From the NCBI GenBank assembly GCA_041178545.1, contig JBEGVB010000090.1:1-56437 (forward strand): a DNA stretch of 56,437 nucleotides. Reading direction: 5' to 3'. Both the position numbers and the translations under genes were made by a program. Source of the DNA: JBEATZ01 sp041178545. GTDB lineage: Bacteria > Planctomycetota > UBA1135 > UBA2386. Every line of letters starts with the position of its first letter. Position 1 is the first letter of the stretch. The notes below the pieces were generated by a model. It was not told where the DNA came from. It saw only the letters and a list, made by a program, of their open reading frames with translations, and did not search any database. Shown here piece after piece: positions 1 through 7,574 of this stretch.

Positions 1-2
1 CC

Positions 3-257
3 CGGCTCAAGCGCAGGAGTTGGTGCGTGAGCAAGAAGGGCGAGCACCTGCTGGGCCAGTTGCACCTGCTGCAGGTGTACCGCAACTTCGTACGGCGCCG
101 GACCAACACCGAGGCAGCGCACCGGACGCCAGCCTGGCACCTGGGGATCCTGCCGCGGCAACTGAGCTACGAGGAAGTCTGCTCGTGGCGGCAGGACTGG
201 GGACGGTTGAGCAGCCACCCGCTGAGTGCGGACGGCAGGAGGTGCGTCGCGGCGTGA
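3..257 (+). CDS. IS1-like transposase, C-terminal fragment (truncated by the window edge)
   Basis: The frame is open from the window edge to TGA at 255-257 and encodes the last 84 residues of a DDE-type transposase. From RRSWCVSKKGE through to the VAA terminus it is nearly identical to the C-terminus of the transposase at 54862-55911, with scattered substitutions such as GEHLLGQLH for GEFLKTQLA. This shows two diverged copies of one family. The fragment covers the region equivalent to the IS1 InsB tail after the last catalytic acidic residue. The truncation is only because the window starts here; nothing in the visible part is broken. Confidence 0.9.
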   Translation, partial: RLKRRSWCVSKKGEHLLGQLHLLQVYRNFVRRRTNTEAAHRTPAWHLGILPRQLSYEEVCSWRQDWGRLSSHPLSADGRRCVAA

Positions 258-309
258 GTTGAGAATGGGCGGCGGGGACAGCCGTCAGGCGCTGCTTGCG
301 CCTCTCCGT

Positions 310-328
310 TCCACAACTCCGCGATCGG
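310..328. repeat. Terminal inverted repeat, downstream end of the left IS copy
   Basis: The sequence TCCACAACTCCGCGATCGG matches the outer end of the complete IS copy at 55987-56005, with T in place of G at the eighteenth base. It lies 52 bp after the transposase stop, compared with 40 bp in the complete copy. The rtcB stop codon begins at 331, just outside it. Confidence 0.8.
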
Positions 329-330
329 TA

Positions 331-1761
331 TCAGCCTTTGAGACACAGCACCGGCTCAAGCCGCGCAACGATCCGCGCCAGTCCGGCAGCCTGCGCGACG
401 TTGCACACGGTCGTGACGTCCTTGTACGCACCGGGTGCCTCCTCGGCGACGCCGGCAGAGGTGGGACTGCGGACCTGGATGCCGCGCTCGGCGAGGTCCC
501 TCAGCACCTCACCGCCGGTCCACGTCCTGCAAGCCTCGCAGCGGCTCATGGCCCGGCCTGCACCGTGGCACGCGGAGCCGAAGGCCTTCTGCATGCCGCT
601 CGTGGTGCCAGCGAGCACATACGATGGGGTGCCCATCGATCCCCCGATGAAGACCGGTTGGCCGACACCCTTCAGGTCGGGAGGCAGGTCCGGGTGTCCT
701 GGCCCGAACGCGCGCGTGGCCCCCTTGCGATGGACGTGGAGCTCTCGTTCTCGTCCGTCGACGAGGTGACGCTCTGTCTTGCACGTGTTGTGGGACACGT
801 CGTAGAGCAGCGGCATGACGAGCTGGGGCCAGAAGCACGCGAACACGTGGCGTGCGATGGCAGTGAGGATCTGTCGGTTCGCGAGCGCACAGTGAGTGGC
901 TGCCCTCATCGCCCCGAGGTATTCCTGCCCGAGTTGCGAGTGGATCGGCGCGCATGCGAGTTCCCGGTCCGGCAGGTGGATGCCGTGCTCGTGCGCCTCT
1001 GCAGCCATCCGCTGCATGTACTCGGTGCCGACCTGGTGGCCCATTCCGCGCGAACCGCTGTGGATGCTGACGACGACTTCGCCCAGCCGCAGGCCAAAGG
1101 CCTCTGCAGCAACGGGGTCCTGGAGGGAAGCGATGCGCTGCACCTCGAGGTAGTGGTTGCCTGACCCGAGGGTGCCCATCTCCTCGCGCTGCCGCTCCCG
1201 CGCCTTGCGGGATACGCATTCAGGCCGTGCACCGGGCACGCATCCTCGCTCCTCGACACGGTCGAGGTCCGCTGGGGTGCCGTGCCCACGTGCAACTGCC
1301 CACTGCGCGCCGCCCAGGAGCATGGCCTCCATCTCTCGGTCGTCGAGTCGGATCTCGCCTCGACTCCCCACGCCCGCTGGAACCGCTGCGTACAGCGCGT
1401 CCGCGAGCCTGGTCTGGACCGCCATCACCTCCTCGTGGCGCAACCCGGTGAGGAGGGTGCGCACGCCGCACGAGATGTCGAATCCCACGCCGCCCGCGGA
1501 GATGACCCCGCCTTCAGCTGCGTCGAAGGCCGCGACGCCACCAATGGGGAATCCATAGCCCCAGTGTGCGTCGGGCATGGCGAGGGCTGCACCGACGATG
1601 CCCGGCAGCGATGCCACGTTGCACAACTGCTCGTGCACCTTGTCGTCCATCTCGTCGAGCAGTTTCTGGCTGGCGAGGATCCGCGCCGGCACTTTCATGT
1701 CGCCGCATGGCGGGATCTCCCAGGTGAATCGGTCGATGCGTTGGATCGTGGCGAGTTGCAT
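331..1761 (-). CDS. rtcB: RNA-splicing ligase RtcB
   Basis: This is a GTP- and Mn2+-dependent RNA ligase that joins 2',3'-cyclic-phosphate or 3'-phosphate ends to 5'-OH ends in RNA repair. The 476-residue length is normal for the family. The metal-site residues are all visible: D95 and C98 in GFDISCG, H203 in GSGNHYLE, H234 in HSGSRGMGH and H324 in DVSHN. H399 in CHGAGR is the expected guanylylated histidine. The start has a strong Shine-Dalgarno, GAGGGAGGG, at 1767-1775 on the minus strand; it overlaps the stop of the upstream methyltransferase-archease gene. The two genes therefore form an operon with a 12-bp gap, which matters because archease activates RtcB. An IS end lies directly after the stop codon. 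Confidence 0.96.
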   Translation of the reverse strand: MQLATIQRIDRFTWEIPPCGDMKVPARILASQKLLDEMDDKVHEQLCNVASLPGIVGAALAMPDAHWGYGFPIGGVAAFDAAEGGVISAGGVGFDISCGVRTLLTGLRHEEVMAVQTRLADALYAAVPAGVGSRGEIRLDDREMEAMLLGGAQWAVARGHGTPADLDRVEERGCVPGARPECVSRKARERQREEMGTLGSGNHYLEVQRIASLQDPVAAEAFGLRLGEVVVSIHSGSRGMGHQVGTEYMQRMAAEAHEHGIHLPDRELACAPIHSQLGQEYLGAMRAATHCALANRQILTAIARHVFACFWPQLVMPLLYDVSHNTCKTERHLVDGRERELHVHRKGATRAFGPGHPDLPPDLKGVGQPVFIGGSMGTPSYVLAGTTSGMQKAFGSACHGAGRAMSRCEACRTWTGGEVLRDLAERGIQVRSPTSAGVAEEAPGAYKDVTTVCNVAQAAGLARIVARLEPVLCLKG

Positions 1762-1773
1762 GGCATCCCTCCC

Positions 1774-2871
1774 TCATACGTCGACGACGCACTGGGCGAG
1801 CCAGCCGCCGTTCATGGGTTCCACCTTGAGTTCCGTGAGCGTGGCCCCCTTGGGCTCGACGGCCACGCGGTGGCGCAACCGGTCGACAGGTTCGCCCCAG
1901 CAAACGGCATGCAGCTGGTCCTGGGTCGCATGCACGCGGAAGCGGGAGAACAGCATCCCATGGGTGGCCATCTCGGTGATGACCTCGTTGAGCCACGCGC
2001 AGAGGAGTAGCTCGCGATCGGGCGCGTGGCACTCGACGGCAATCGCCCGCACGGGCTCGATGCACTTGGGGTCGCACACGACAGCCGTGAGCGCGACAGC
2101 TGCTTGTGCAAAGGCATCAGAGACCGTGGGGCCCATGCCTCGCACACCCACGTCGGCCCCGTGGGGGAAGTGCTCCCAGCGGCCAGGCAGTTTCAGCGGC
2201 GGTTGTGGCGAGCCCGTGACCATGGGCACGAAGCGGACACCGAGCACGGTCCTGCGCCGGGTTGCGCCGGCAGCATCCTTCTCGACCAATACCAGCTTCT
2301 GGTCGCCTCCCTCGTCGCCTACCGGTGCGACGAGTCGTCCTCCTGGCGCGAGTTGGTCGACGAGTGCCTGCGGCACCTCCGGTGCACAACAAGTCACGAG
2401 GATGATGTCGAACGGCGCGGCATCGGGCCAACCGAGGTTGCCGTCACCGCAGCGCACCTCTGCGTTGGTGATGCCGAGTTCGCGCAGGACCCGTGCGGCA
2501 TGCGCTGCGAGTTCGGGGATGCGTTCGAGGGTCTTCACCTGTGCACACAGACCTGCGAGCACGGCCGCCTGGTAGCCGGACCCGGTGCCGATCTCGAGGG
2601 CCCGCTTGCCAGGCCCTGGCCCGGCCAGCGCGGTCATGAGGGCGACGATGAAGGGCTGGCTGATCGTCTGTCCGCACGCGATGGCGATTGCCGAGTCCAC
2701 GTAGGCCGCTTGCTGCTGCTCGAGCGGAACGAAGCGCTCGCGTGGGATGCGTTCCATGACGGCGCGGACATCTGCAGGCAACTCGGCAACCCTGGTGCAA
2801 GCCGCGAGAAGCACGAACTGGCGCTCGATCCCGCGCAGCATCTGCTCACGCCTGGTCCCGTGGTCGATCAT
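1774..2871 (-). CDS. Protein-L-isoaspartate O-methyltransferase fused to archease
   Basis: The 365-residue protein has two domains. Residues 1-220 are a PCMT domain, which repairs isoaspartyl residues using S-adenosylmethionine. It shows the QTISQPFIVALMT segment (68-80) and the SAM motif ALEIGTGSGYQAAVLAG (91-107). Residues about 232-365 are a full archease domain: FPHGADVGVRG (235-245), WLNEVITE (293-300), GEPVDRLRH (326-334), KGATLTELKV (341-350) and the terminal VVDV. Archease is the activator that lets RtcB turn over, and rtcB is the next gene, 12 bp downstream. The ATG at 2869-2871 was chosen because PCMT homology starts there; the frame stays open far upstream but without homology. The fusion suggests that PCMT and archease act together, perhaps on RtcB or its client RNPs; this is inference. 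Confidence 0.9.
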   Translation of the reverse strand: MIDHGTRREQMLRGIERQFVLLAACTRVAELPADVRAVMERIPRERFVPLEQQQAAYVDSAIAIACGQTISQPFIVALMTALAGPGPGKRALEIGTGSGYQAAVLAGLCAQVKTLERIPELAAHAARVLRELGITNAEVRCGDGNLGWPDAAPFDIILVTCCAPEVPQALVDQLAPGGRLVAPVGDEGGDQKLVLVEKDAAGATRRRTVLGVRFVPMVTGSPQPPLKLPGRWEHFPHGADVGVRGMGPTVSDAFAQAAVALTAVVCDPKCIEPVRAIAVECHAPDRELLLCAWLNEVITEMATHGMLFSRFRVHATQDQLHAVCWGEPVDRLRHRVAVEPKGATLTELKVEPMNGGWLAQCVVDV

Positions 2872-2972
2872 GGCCGGATTGTCGGCCACCGCTGGGGCGG
2901 GCTCGATCGGCCCAAGGGCGCAGAAGTTGCTCAACGTGTGGTGCGGACGAATGCCCGCACCCGTGCGCGTGC

Positions 2973-3791
2973 TCAGCTGTCTCGCTCGTAGCCTTCGGAC
3001 GGCAAGGCAGGTGCTTCTCCCGCCTCGGGCTCGCCCTCTCCGTCCTCCTGCCACGAGGCCTTGCGCGCCACGGACTTGAGGATGAGGAGGGTCTCGTGGA
3101 AGACGCCTTGGGTGGCAGCTGCCTGGCTGAACTCCTGCGGGTTGCGGGCAGACCAGAGCATGCGCATGGTCATGCGCGACTCGTAGGTTCCCCACTCCTG
3201 CTGGGTCTCCGCCATCCACAGGCAGTCCTGGTAGTTGCGGTGGATGCTTGCGGGATAGGGGCTGTGGTTGAGCTTGCGGAAGGGAATGACACCGAGACGT
3301 CCCAAGGGGATGCGGAACCTGCCCCTCAGGTTGTCGTGGAGCAGGGAGTTGGCGACGAGGAGTCGCATGCCCTGGAACCCTGAGTAGAGGACCGAGAGGG
3401 CATCCTGCATGCCGGGGCCGAAGACGTGGCGGTGCAGTCCGGGCAACTCGCTCGGGGACTCCGGCTCCATGGTCCGCGCGGTCTGTCCCTCCGAGGCATC
3501 GCAGACGACGCCGCGGAGCCAGAGCCGCAGGTCGTCCGGGCTCCGTGGTTCGAGGAAGGTGCGGCGGAACAGCCTGCGGCCCAGGGCAAGCGCGGTCTCG
3601 GCGTTGGGGCACCAGATGGCCGCTCGGTCGCCCTCGAGGTCTCCGCGCAGTTCAGGTGCCGCATCGAGTCCGCGCGCAGCGTCACAGACAAGGTTGTGGA
3701 AATGGTCGAACACGCGCTCGACGAGAGCCGGGCCACCGTGGCGCCAACGGTCTCGACTGCCGAGCAGGTCGAGGAGCAAAAGAGTCGTCAT
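2973..3791 (-). CDS. Unknown protein, possibly with a degenerate nucleotidyl-cyclase-like domain
   Basis: The 272-residue protein is soluble, with no signal peptide. The N-terminal 100 residues have a pattern reminiscent of class III cyclase-type domains: a hydrophobic strand ending in Asp (TTLLLLDLLGSRDRW), a long helix, then LEGDRAAIWCPNAETAL. I cannot confirm catalytic residues. The middle region carries an RLRHRxx-free, aromatic-rich stretch with HRNYQDCLWMAETQQEWGT, and the acidic C-terminus looks disordered. It lies 101 bp upstream of the PCMT-archease gene on the same strand and probably heads the RtcB operon, so a role in sensing or RNA repair is possible but unproven. Confidence 0.6.
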   Translation of the reverse strand: MTTLLLLDLLGSRDRWRHGGPALVERVFDHFHNLVCDAARGLDAAPELRGDLEGDRAAIWCPNAETALALGRRLFRRTFLEPRSPDDLRLWLRGVVCDASEGQTARTMEPESPSELPGLHRHVFGPGMQDALSVLYSGFQGMRLLVANSLLHDNLRGRFRIPLGRLGVIPFRKLNHSPYPASIHRNYQDCLWMAETQQEWGTYESRMTMRMLWSARNPQEFSQAAATQGVFHETLLILKSVARKASWQEDGEGEPEAGEAPALPSEGYERDS

Positions 3792-3891
3792 AGGGAGTCA
3801 ACCAGGACAGAAACGAGGGGCTCCATTCTTGTAGCCTTGCTCGGATCAGTTCCTACACCTGCTCCGCGTCCCGTTCTTGTCTGTCGCCCTG

Positions 3892-5487
3892 TCAGTTCTT
3901 GGAGGTCGGTGCCGCGAGAATGCGCAGGACCGGGTAGCGGTCCGCGGTCCGGTCCTCGAGGAAGTTCCAGGTGGAGAGGGAGTCCTCGCTCTCCGGCGCC
4001 AGCAGGGTGGCGGCAAGGCGCGCGAGCGGTTGTCTGGCGTCGACCCAGAGGGTGCCTGCGGGCAGTTCCAAGTCCTCGATTTCCAGCCAGGCTCCCTTCA
4101 GGACCAGTTCATGGTGGCCCTGGAACGGCCGTTTGGGCTTGCTCTTGCCGGTGACTGCAAACGCACTCGCCTTCACGGTGCGCGCGGCACCGAGCCTGCT
4201 GGTGCGGATGCCGTGCCGCTCGAGTGCGGCGACGAACTGCGGGTCCGGGTCGGGCACGACCCATGCAGCCGGCAACTCGACGGAGCGGGTGGCACGGAAG
4301 GCACGCGCCACGGGCATCCGCGTGGGGGAGAACGTGTCCTTCATGGCGAGCCGCACGAGTTCGGTGCCGGGCACCGGGATGCGGTCGACCTCTCCCACGA
4401 GCACGTCCAGTTCCTCGGGCGGGGCAAAGGTGGTGGCGTACCCGAACGAAATCGGACGGGACGGGTCTGCAGCGAGGGCATCGGCTGCGGCAATGCCCTC
4501 GAGCACCAGTTCGCGGTTGCGCACGACCCAACCCTGGACCGCGAGCACGAAGGCGCGCGTGGCCGCGATACGAGTGGCGAAGTCCGCGTAGCTGTAGGCC
4601 TCGCTGAGGACGCCGATGCGGTTGCGGAGCCCGAAGCCGTTGACGCAATAGCGTGCGCGGTGGTCGTAGGTCCACCAGCCGCGCCTGCCCCCGGAGTCGG
4701 GTGCGCCGCCGCCGTCCCAGTCGCGGGTCTCGAAGTTCCCGTAGTCAAACGTGCGGAAGGCTGGCTCCGCCGTCTGCAGCCCCGCGCACACGTCCTCGAG
4801 GAGCGTGCGCGACATGGCCGCGAGACCAGGGTCCATGTTGGGCGCGAGGCACGGTGCCCACGTCAGGTGGTAGCCGTGGAAGCTGCCGTTGGTGGTGTGC
4901 AGGTCCATGAACACGTGAGGGTCGACGGAGGCAAGCAACCCGAGGAGGGCGCGCGTCTCCGGTGCCTCGGACTTGACGAAGTCCCGGTTGAGGTCGAGGC
5001 CCTGTCCGTTGGCGCGCTCGCCGACGCCAGCCACGGGTCCGTTCTGCTCGGCACGGTTGGTTGCCTTGACGCGCTCGTTGCCGTCCGCGTTGTAGACCGG
5101 GACCACGTGGAGTTCGCAGGATCGCAGCAGGTCCTCGTGCATGCCCTGCGCGACCTCGCGCAGCAGCACCTGCACGGCCTCCTTGCCCTCGACCTCGCCC
5201 GCGTGGATGTTGGCGATGACGAGCATCCGCAACGGCGCACGATGGTCCTCGAGTGCCGCACGCACGACGACGATGTCCCGTCCCTCGTGGGAGCGCCCCG
5301 CGATGGAGCGGCTCAGCCGTGCAGCGTGCGGCAGCCCGCCGAGTGCGTCGAGGAACTGCACCACCTCCGTCTGGGTCGAGGTCCGTTCGTGCCCCGAGCG
5401 CTCGGGGACCGTGAGCGGAGCCGACTGGGCGGGTACGGCTCGGAGCACCAAGGCGGCGAGGAGCGGAAGGAGGCGGGCACTCTGCAT
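3892..5487 (-). CDS. Secreted M14-family zinc carboxypeptidase
   Basis: The 531-residue precursor begins with a signal peptide (MQSARLLPLLAALVLRAVPAQS). The M14 zinc site is complete: H95 and E98 in NIHAGEVEG and H197 in DLHTTNGSFHG. The substrate-binding pair N167-R168 lies in LDLNRDF, and the catalytic E296 in VLSEAYSYA. Residues after about 330 form a C-terminal extension without a recognised family. It should hydrolyse C-terminal peptide bonds, or a related amide, outside the cytoplasm. A -10-like box lies six bases before the ATG, so the mRNA may be leaderless. It is divergent from the epimerase gene and is followed after 100 bp by the RtcB operon. Confidence 0.92.
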   Translation of the reverse strand: MQSARLLPLLAALVLRAVPAQSAPLTVPERSGHERTSTQTEVVQFLDALGGLPHAARLSRSIAGRSHEGRDIVVVRAALEDHRAPLRMLVIANIHAGEVEGKEAVQVLLREVAQGMHEDLLRSCELHVVPVYNADGNERVKATNRAEQNGPVAGVGERANGQGLDLNRDFVKSEAPETRALLGLLASVDPHVFMDLHTTNGSFHGYHLTWAPCLAPNMDPGLAAMSRTLLEDVCAGLQTAEPAFRTFDYGNFETRDWDGGGAPDSGGRRGWWTYDHRARYCVNGFGLRNRIGVLSEAYSYADFATRIAATRAFVLAVQGWVVRNRELVLEGIAAADALAADPSRPISFGYATTFAPPEELDVLVGEVDRIPVPGTELVRLAMKDTFSPTRMPVARAFRATRSVELPAAWVVPDPDPQFVAALERHGIRTSRLGAARTVKASAFAVTGKSKPKRPFQGHHELVLKGAWLEIEDLELPAGTLWVDARQPLARLAATLLAPESEDSLSTWNFLEDRTADRYPVLRILAAPTSKN

Positions 5488-5493
5488 CGCCGC

Positions 5494-5499
5494 AGGTTA
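5494..5499 (-). promoter_or_regulatory. Candidate -10 box for a leaderless peptidase transcript
   Basis: On the minus strand TAACCT is followed by six bases (GCGGCG) and then the ATG at 5487. With usual -10 to +1 spacing, transcription would begin at the start codon itself. No clear -35 element is visible. The call rests on the repeated occurrence of TANNCT at this spacing in the window. Confidence 0.4.
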
Positions 5500-5565
5500 A
5501 CGCCGGGAGGACCAAGCCGCTCCCATGGGCCCAACAGCGTTGTGGTCCCTGCCGCAGTGCCCGGC

Positions 5566-5571
5566 TAGTCT
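5566..5571 (+). promoter_or_regulatory. Candidate -10 box for a leaderless epimerase-carboxylase transcript
   Basis: TAGTCT is followed by GCGTCC and then the ATG at 5578, predicting initiation at the A of the start codon. A TTGTGG at 5540-5545 is spaced 20 nt away, rather long for a -35 element. There is no Shine-Dalgarno, consistent with leaderless translation. Confidence 0.45.
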
Positions 5572-5577
5572 GCGTCC

Positions 5578-6015
5578 ATGTCGCCAGACTCCACGCGGCC
5601 CCCCGGCATCGAGGGCCTGCACCACATCGGCATCGCCGTGAACTCCCTCGCGGAGGCGCTGCCCCGCTGGACCGACGGGTTCGGGCTCGTGCTGCAGTCC
5701 GTGGAGGAGGTTCCCACGGAGCGCGTGAAGGTGGCGGTGCTGATGGCGGGGAGCACCCGCATCGAACTGCTGGAGCCAACGTCCCCGGACTCGCCGATCG
5801 CAAAGTTCATGGAGAAGCGCGGGCCGGGCATCCACCACCTGGCGTTCCAGGTGGGGGACTGCCAGCTGCAGATCGACGCCCTTGCGGCCCTGCAGGCACC
5901 GCTCCTGGACAAGGCTCCCCGCAAGGGCGCGCACGACTGCAAGGTCGCGTTCCTGCACCCGAAGCACCTTCTCGGCGTCCTGGCCGAGCTCGTCGAGGAC
6001 CCACACCATGAATGA
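5578..6015 (+). CDS. mce: Methylmalonyl-CoA epimerase
   Basis: The 145-residue protein belongs to the glyoxalase/VOC superfamily. It interconverts the (S) and (R) forms of methylmalonyl-CoA so that methylmalonyl-CoA mutase can form succinyl-CoA. The metal ligands are visible: His in GLHHIGIAVNS near residue 15, His in PGIHHLAFQV near residue 85, and the C-terminal Glu in LLGVLAELVE. The length is normal. It is the first gene of an operon with the carboxylase that makes its substrate, and its stop codon overlaps the start of pccB by 8 bp. Confidence 0.93.
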   Translation: MSPDSTRPPGIEGLHHIGIAVNSLAEALPRWTDGFGLVLQSVEEVPTERVKVAVLMAGSTRIELLEPTSPDSPIAKFMEKRGPGIHHLAFQVGDCQLQIDALAALQAPLLDKAPRKGAHDCKVAFLHPKHLLGVLAELVEDPHHE

Positions 6016-7558
6016 ACCCATGCGCAAGCTGGTGGAGATGCGGGAGAAGTCGCTGCTGGGCGGCGGCGCCGACCGCATCGAGGCACAGCACAAGAAGGGC
6101 AAACTGACCGCGCGCGAGCGCATCGACCTGCTGGTGGACCCCGGCACGTTCGTCGAGGTCGACCGGTTCGTCGTCCACCGTTGCCGCGACTTCGGCATGG
6201 ACTCGGAGAAGAACCAGGTCCTCGGCGACGGGGTGGTGACCGGGTCGGCCCGCATCGACGGCCGGCCGGTCTACCTGTTCAGCCAGGACTTCACGGTCTT
6301 CGGCGGCAGCCTGAGCGAGACGCACGCAGCCAAGATCGTCAAGGTGATGGACCTGGCGATGAAGATGGGCGTGCCGGTGATCGGCCTCAACGACTCCGGC
6401 GGCGCGCGCATCCAGGAGGGTGTGGTGTCGCTCGGCGGCTACGCCGACATCTTCCTGCGCAACACGCTGGCAAGCGGCGTGGTGCCGCAGCTGAGCGCGA
6501 TCATGGGGCCCTGTGCAGGCGGCGCGGTCTACTCGCCTGCGATCACGGACTTCATCTTCATGGTGGAGGGCACCAGCTTCATGCACATCACGGGCCCGGA
6601 CGTGGTGAAGACGGTGACGCACGAGGACACGACGAGCGAGGACCTGGGCGGGGCCCGGGTGCACAGCGAGGTGTCCGGCGTCGCGCACTTCACGGCGCCC
6701 GACGACGCCGCGTGCCTCATGCAGTTGCGCGAGCTGCTCGGCTACGTCCCGCTCAACAACGCCGAGGACCCGCCCTTCAAGCCCACGGACGACGACCCCA
6801 ACCGCATGGACGAGTCGCTCGACACGATCGTGCCCGAGTCGTCCAACCAGCCCTACGACATGCGGGTGGTGGTGAAGAAGGTCGTGGACGAGGGCCGGTT
6901 CCTCGAGGTGCAGGCGCGTTACGCCCGCAACATCATCACGGGCTTCGCGCGGCTCGGCGGCCGCTCGGTGGGCATCGTGGGCAACCAGCCCGCGCACCTT
7001 GCCGGCGTGCTGGACATCAAGGCCTCGATCAAGGCCGCCCGCTTCATCCGCTTCTGCGACTCGTTCAACATCCCGATCATCACCTTCGAGGACGTGCCAG
7101 GCTTCCTGCCAGGCAAGGACCAGGAGCACGACGGGATCATCACGCACGGCGCAAAGCTGCTGTACGCCTACTGCGAGGCCACGGTGCCCAAGATCACGGT
7201 GATCACCCGCAAGGCATACGGCGGCGCCTACGACGTGATGAACAGCAAGCACGTGCGTGCCGACCTGAACCTCGCCTGGCCGAGCGCGGAGATCGCGGTG
7301 ATGGGCGCCGAGGGCGCTGCCAAGATCGTGTTCCGTCGCGAGATCCAGGCTGCAGCCGACCCGAAGGCCGAGGAGCAGCGGCTGGTGGCCGACTACAAGG
7401 CCAAGTTCAACAACCCGTACATGGCCGCCGAGCGCGGGTACGTTGACGACGTGATCGAGCCGAGGCGCACGCGCCCGATGCTGATCCAGGCGCTCGAGTT
7501 GTTCTCGGGCAAGCGCGACCGCAACCCGCCGCGCAAGCACGGCAACATCCCGCTCTGA
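6008..7558 (+). CDS. pccB: Acyl-CoA (propionyl-CoA-type) carboxylase, carboxyltransferase subunit
   Basis: The 516-residue protein is a biotin-dependent carboxyltransferase of the PccB/MmdA type. It transfers CO2 from carboxybiotin to propionyl-CoA, giving (S)-methylmalonyl-CoA. The N- and C-terminal crotonase-like halves are both present. Landmarks are GLNDSGGARIQEGV (acyl-CoA oxyanion region), MGPCAGGAVYSPA, and the C-terminal DVPGFLPGKDQEHDGIITHGAK and KAYGGAYDVM. The ATG at 6008 (MNEPMRKL) fits the family N-terminus; the frame is open further upstream but lies inside mce. A separate biotin carboxylase and carrier follow, so it is a carboxylase rather than a Na+-pumping decarboxylase. Confidence 0.94.
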   Translation: MNEPMRKLVEMREKSLLGGGADRIEAQHKKGKLTARERIDLLVDPGTFVEVDRFVVHRCRDFGMDSEKNQVLGDGVVTGSARIDGRPVYLFSQDFTVFGGSLSETHAAKIVKVMDLAMKMGVPVIGLNDSGGARIQEGVVSLGGYADIFLRNTLASGVVPQLSAIMGPCAGGAVYSPAITDFIFMVEGTSFMHITGPDVVKTVTHEDTTSEDLGGARVHSEVSGVAHFTAPDDAACLMQLRELLGYVPLNNAEDPPFKPTDDDPNRMDESLDTIVPESSNQPYDMRVVVKKVVDEGRFLEVQARYARNIITGFARLGGRSVGIVGNQPAHLAGVLDIKASIKAARFIRFCDSFNIPIITFEDVPGFLPGKDQEHDGIITHGAKLLYAYCEATVPKITVITRKAYGGAYDVMNSKHVRADLNLAWPSAEIAVMGAEGAAKIVFRREIQAAADPKAEEQRLVADYKAKFNNPYMAAERGYVDDVIEPRRTRPMLIQALELFSGKRDRNPPRKHGNIPL

Positions 7559-7574
7559 CCCGAGGAGACGCCAC

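Larger units (their letters stand above)
1..328 (+). mobile_element. 3' portion of an IS1-like insertion sequence, cut by the window edge
   Basis: This is the downstream part of an element of the same family as the complete copy near the right end of the window. It contains the last 84 codons of the transposase, 52 bp of non-coding DNA, and a terminal repeat at 310-328. The repeat matches the right-hand repeat of the complete copy except at one position. The left end lies outside the window. The element end is only 2-4 bp from the stop codon of the convergent rtcB gene. Confidence 0.85.

Noticed and set aside
6008..7558. Methylmalonyl-CoA decarboxylase alpha subunit instead of a carboxylase subunit
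   Set aside because: A biotin carboxylase gene follows directly and no membrane-bound decarboxylase beta subunit is present.
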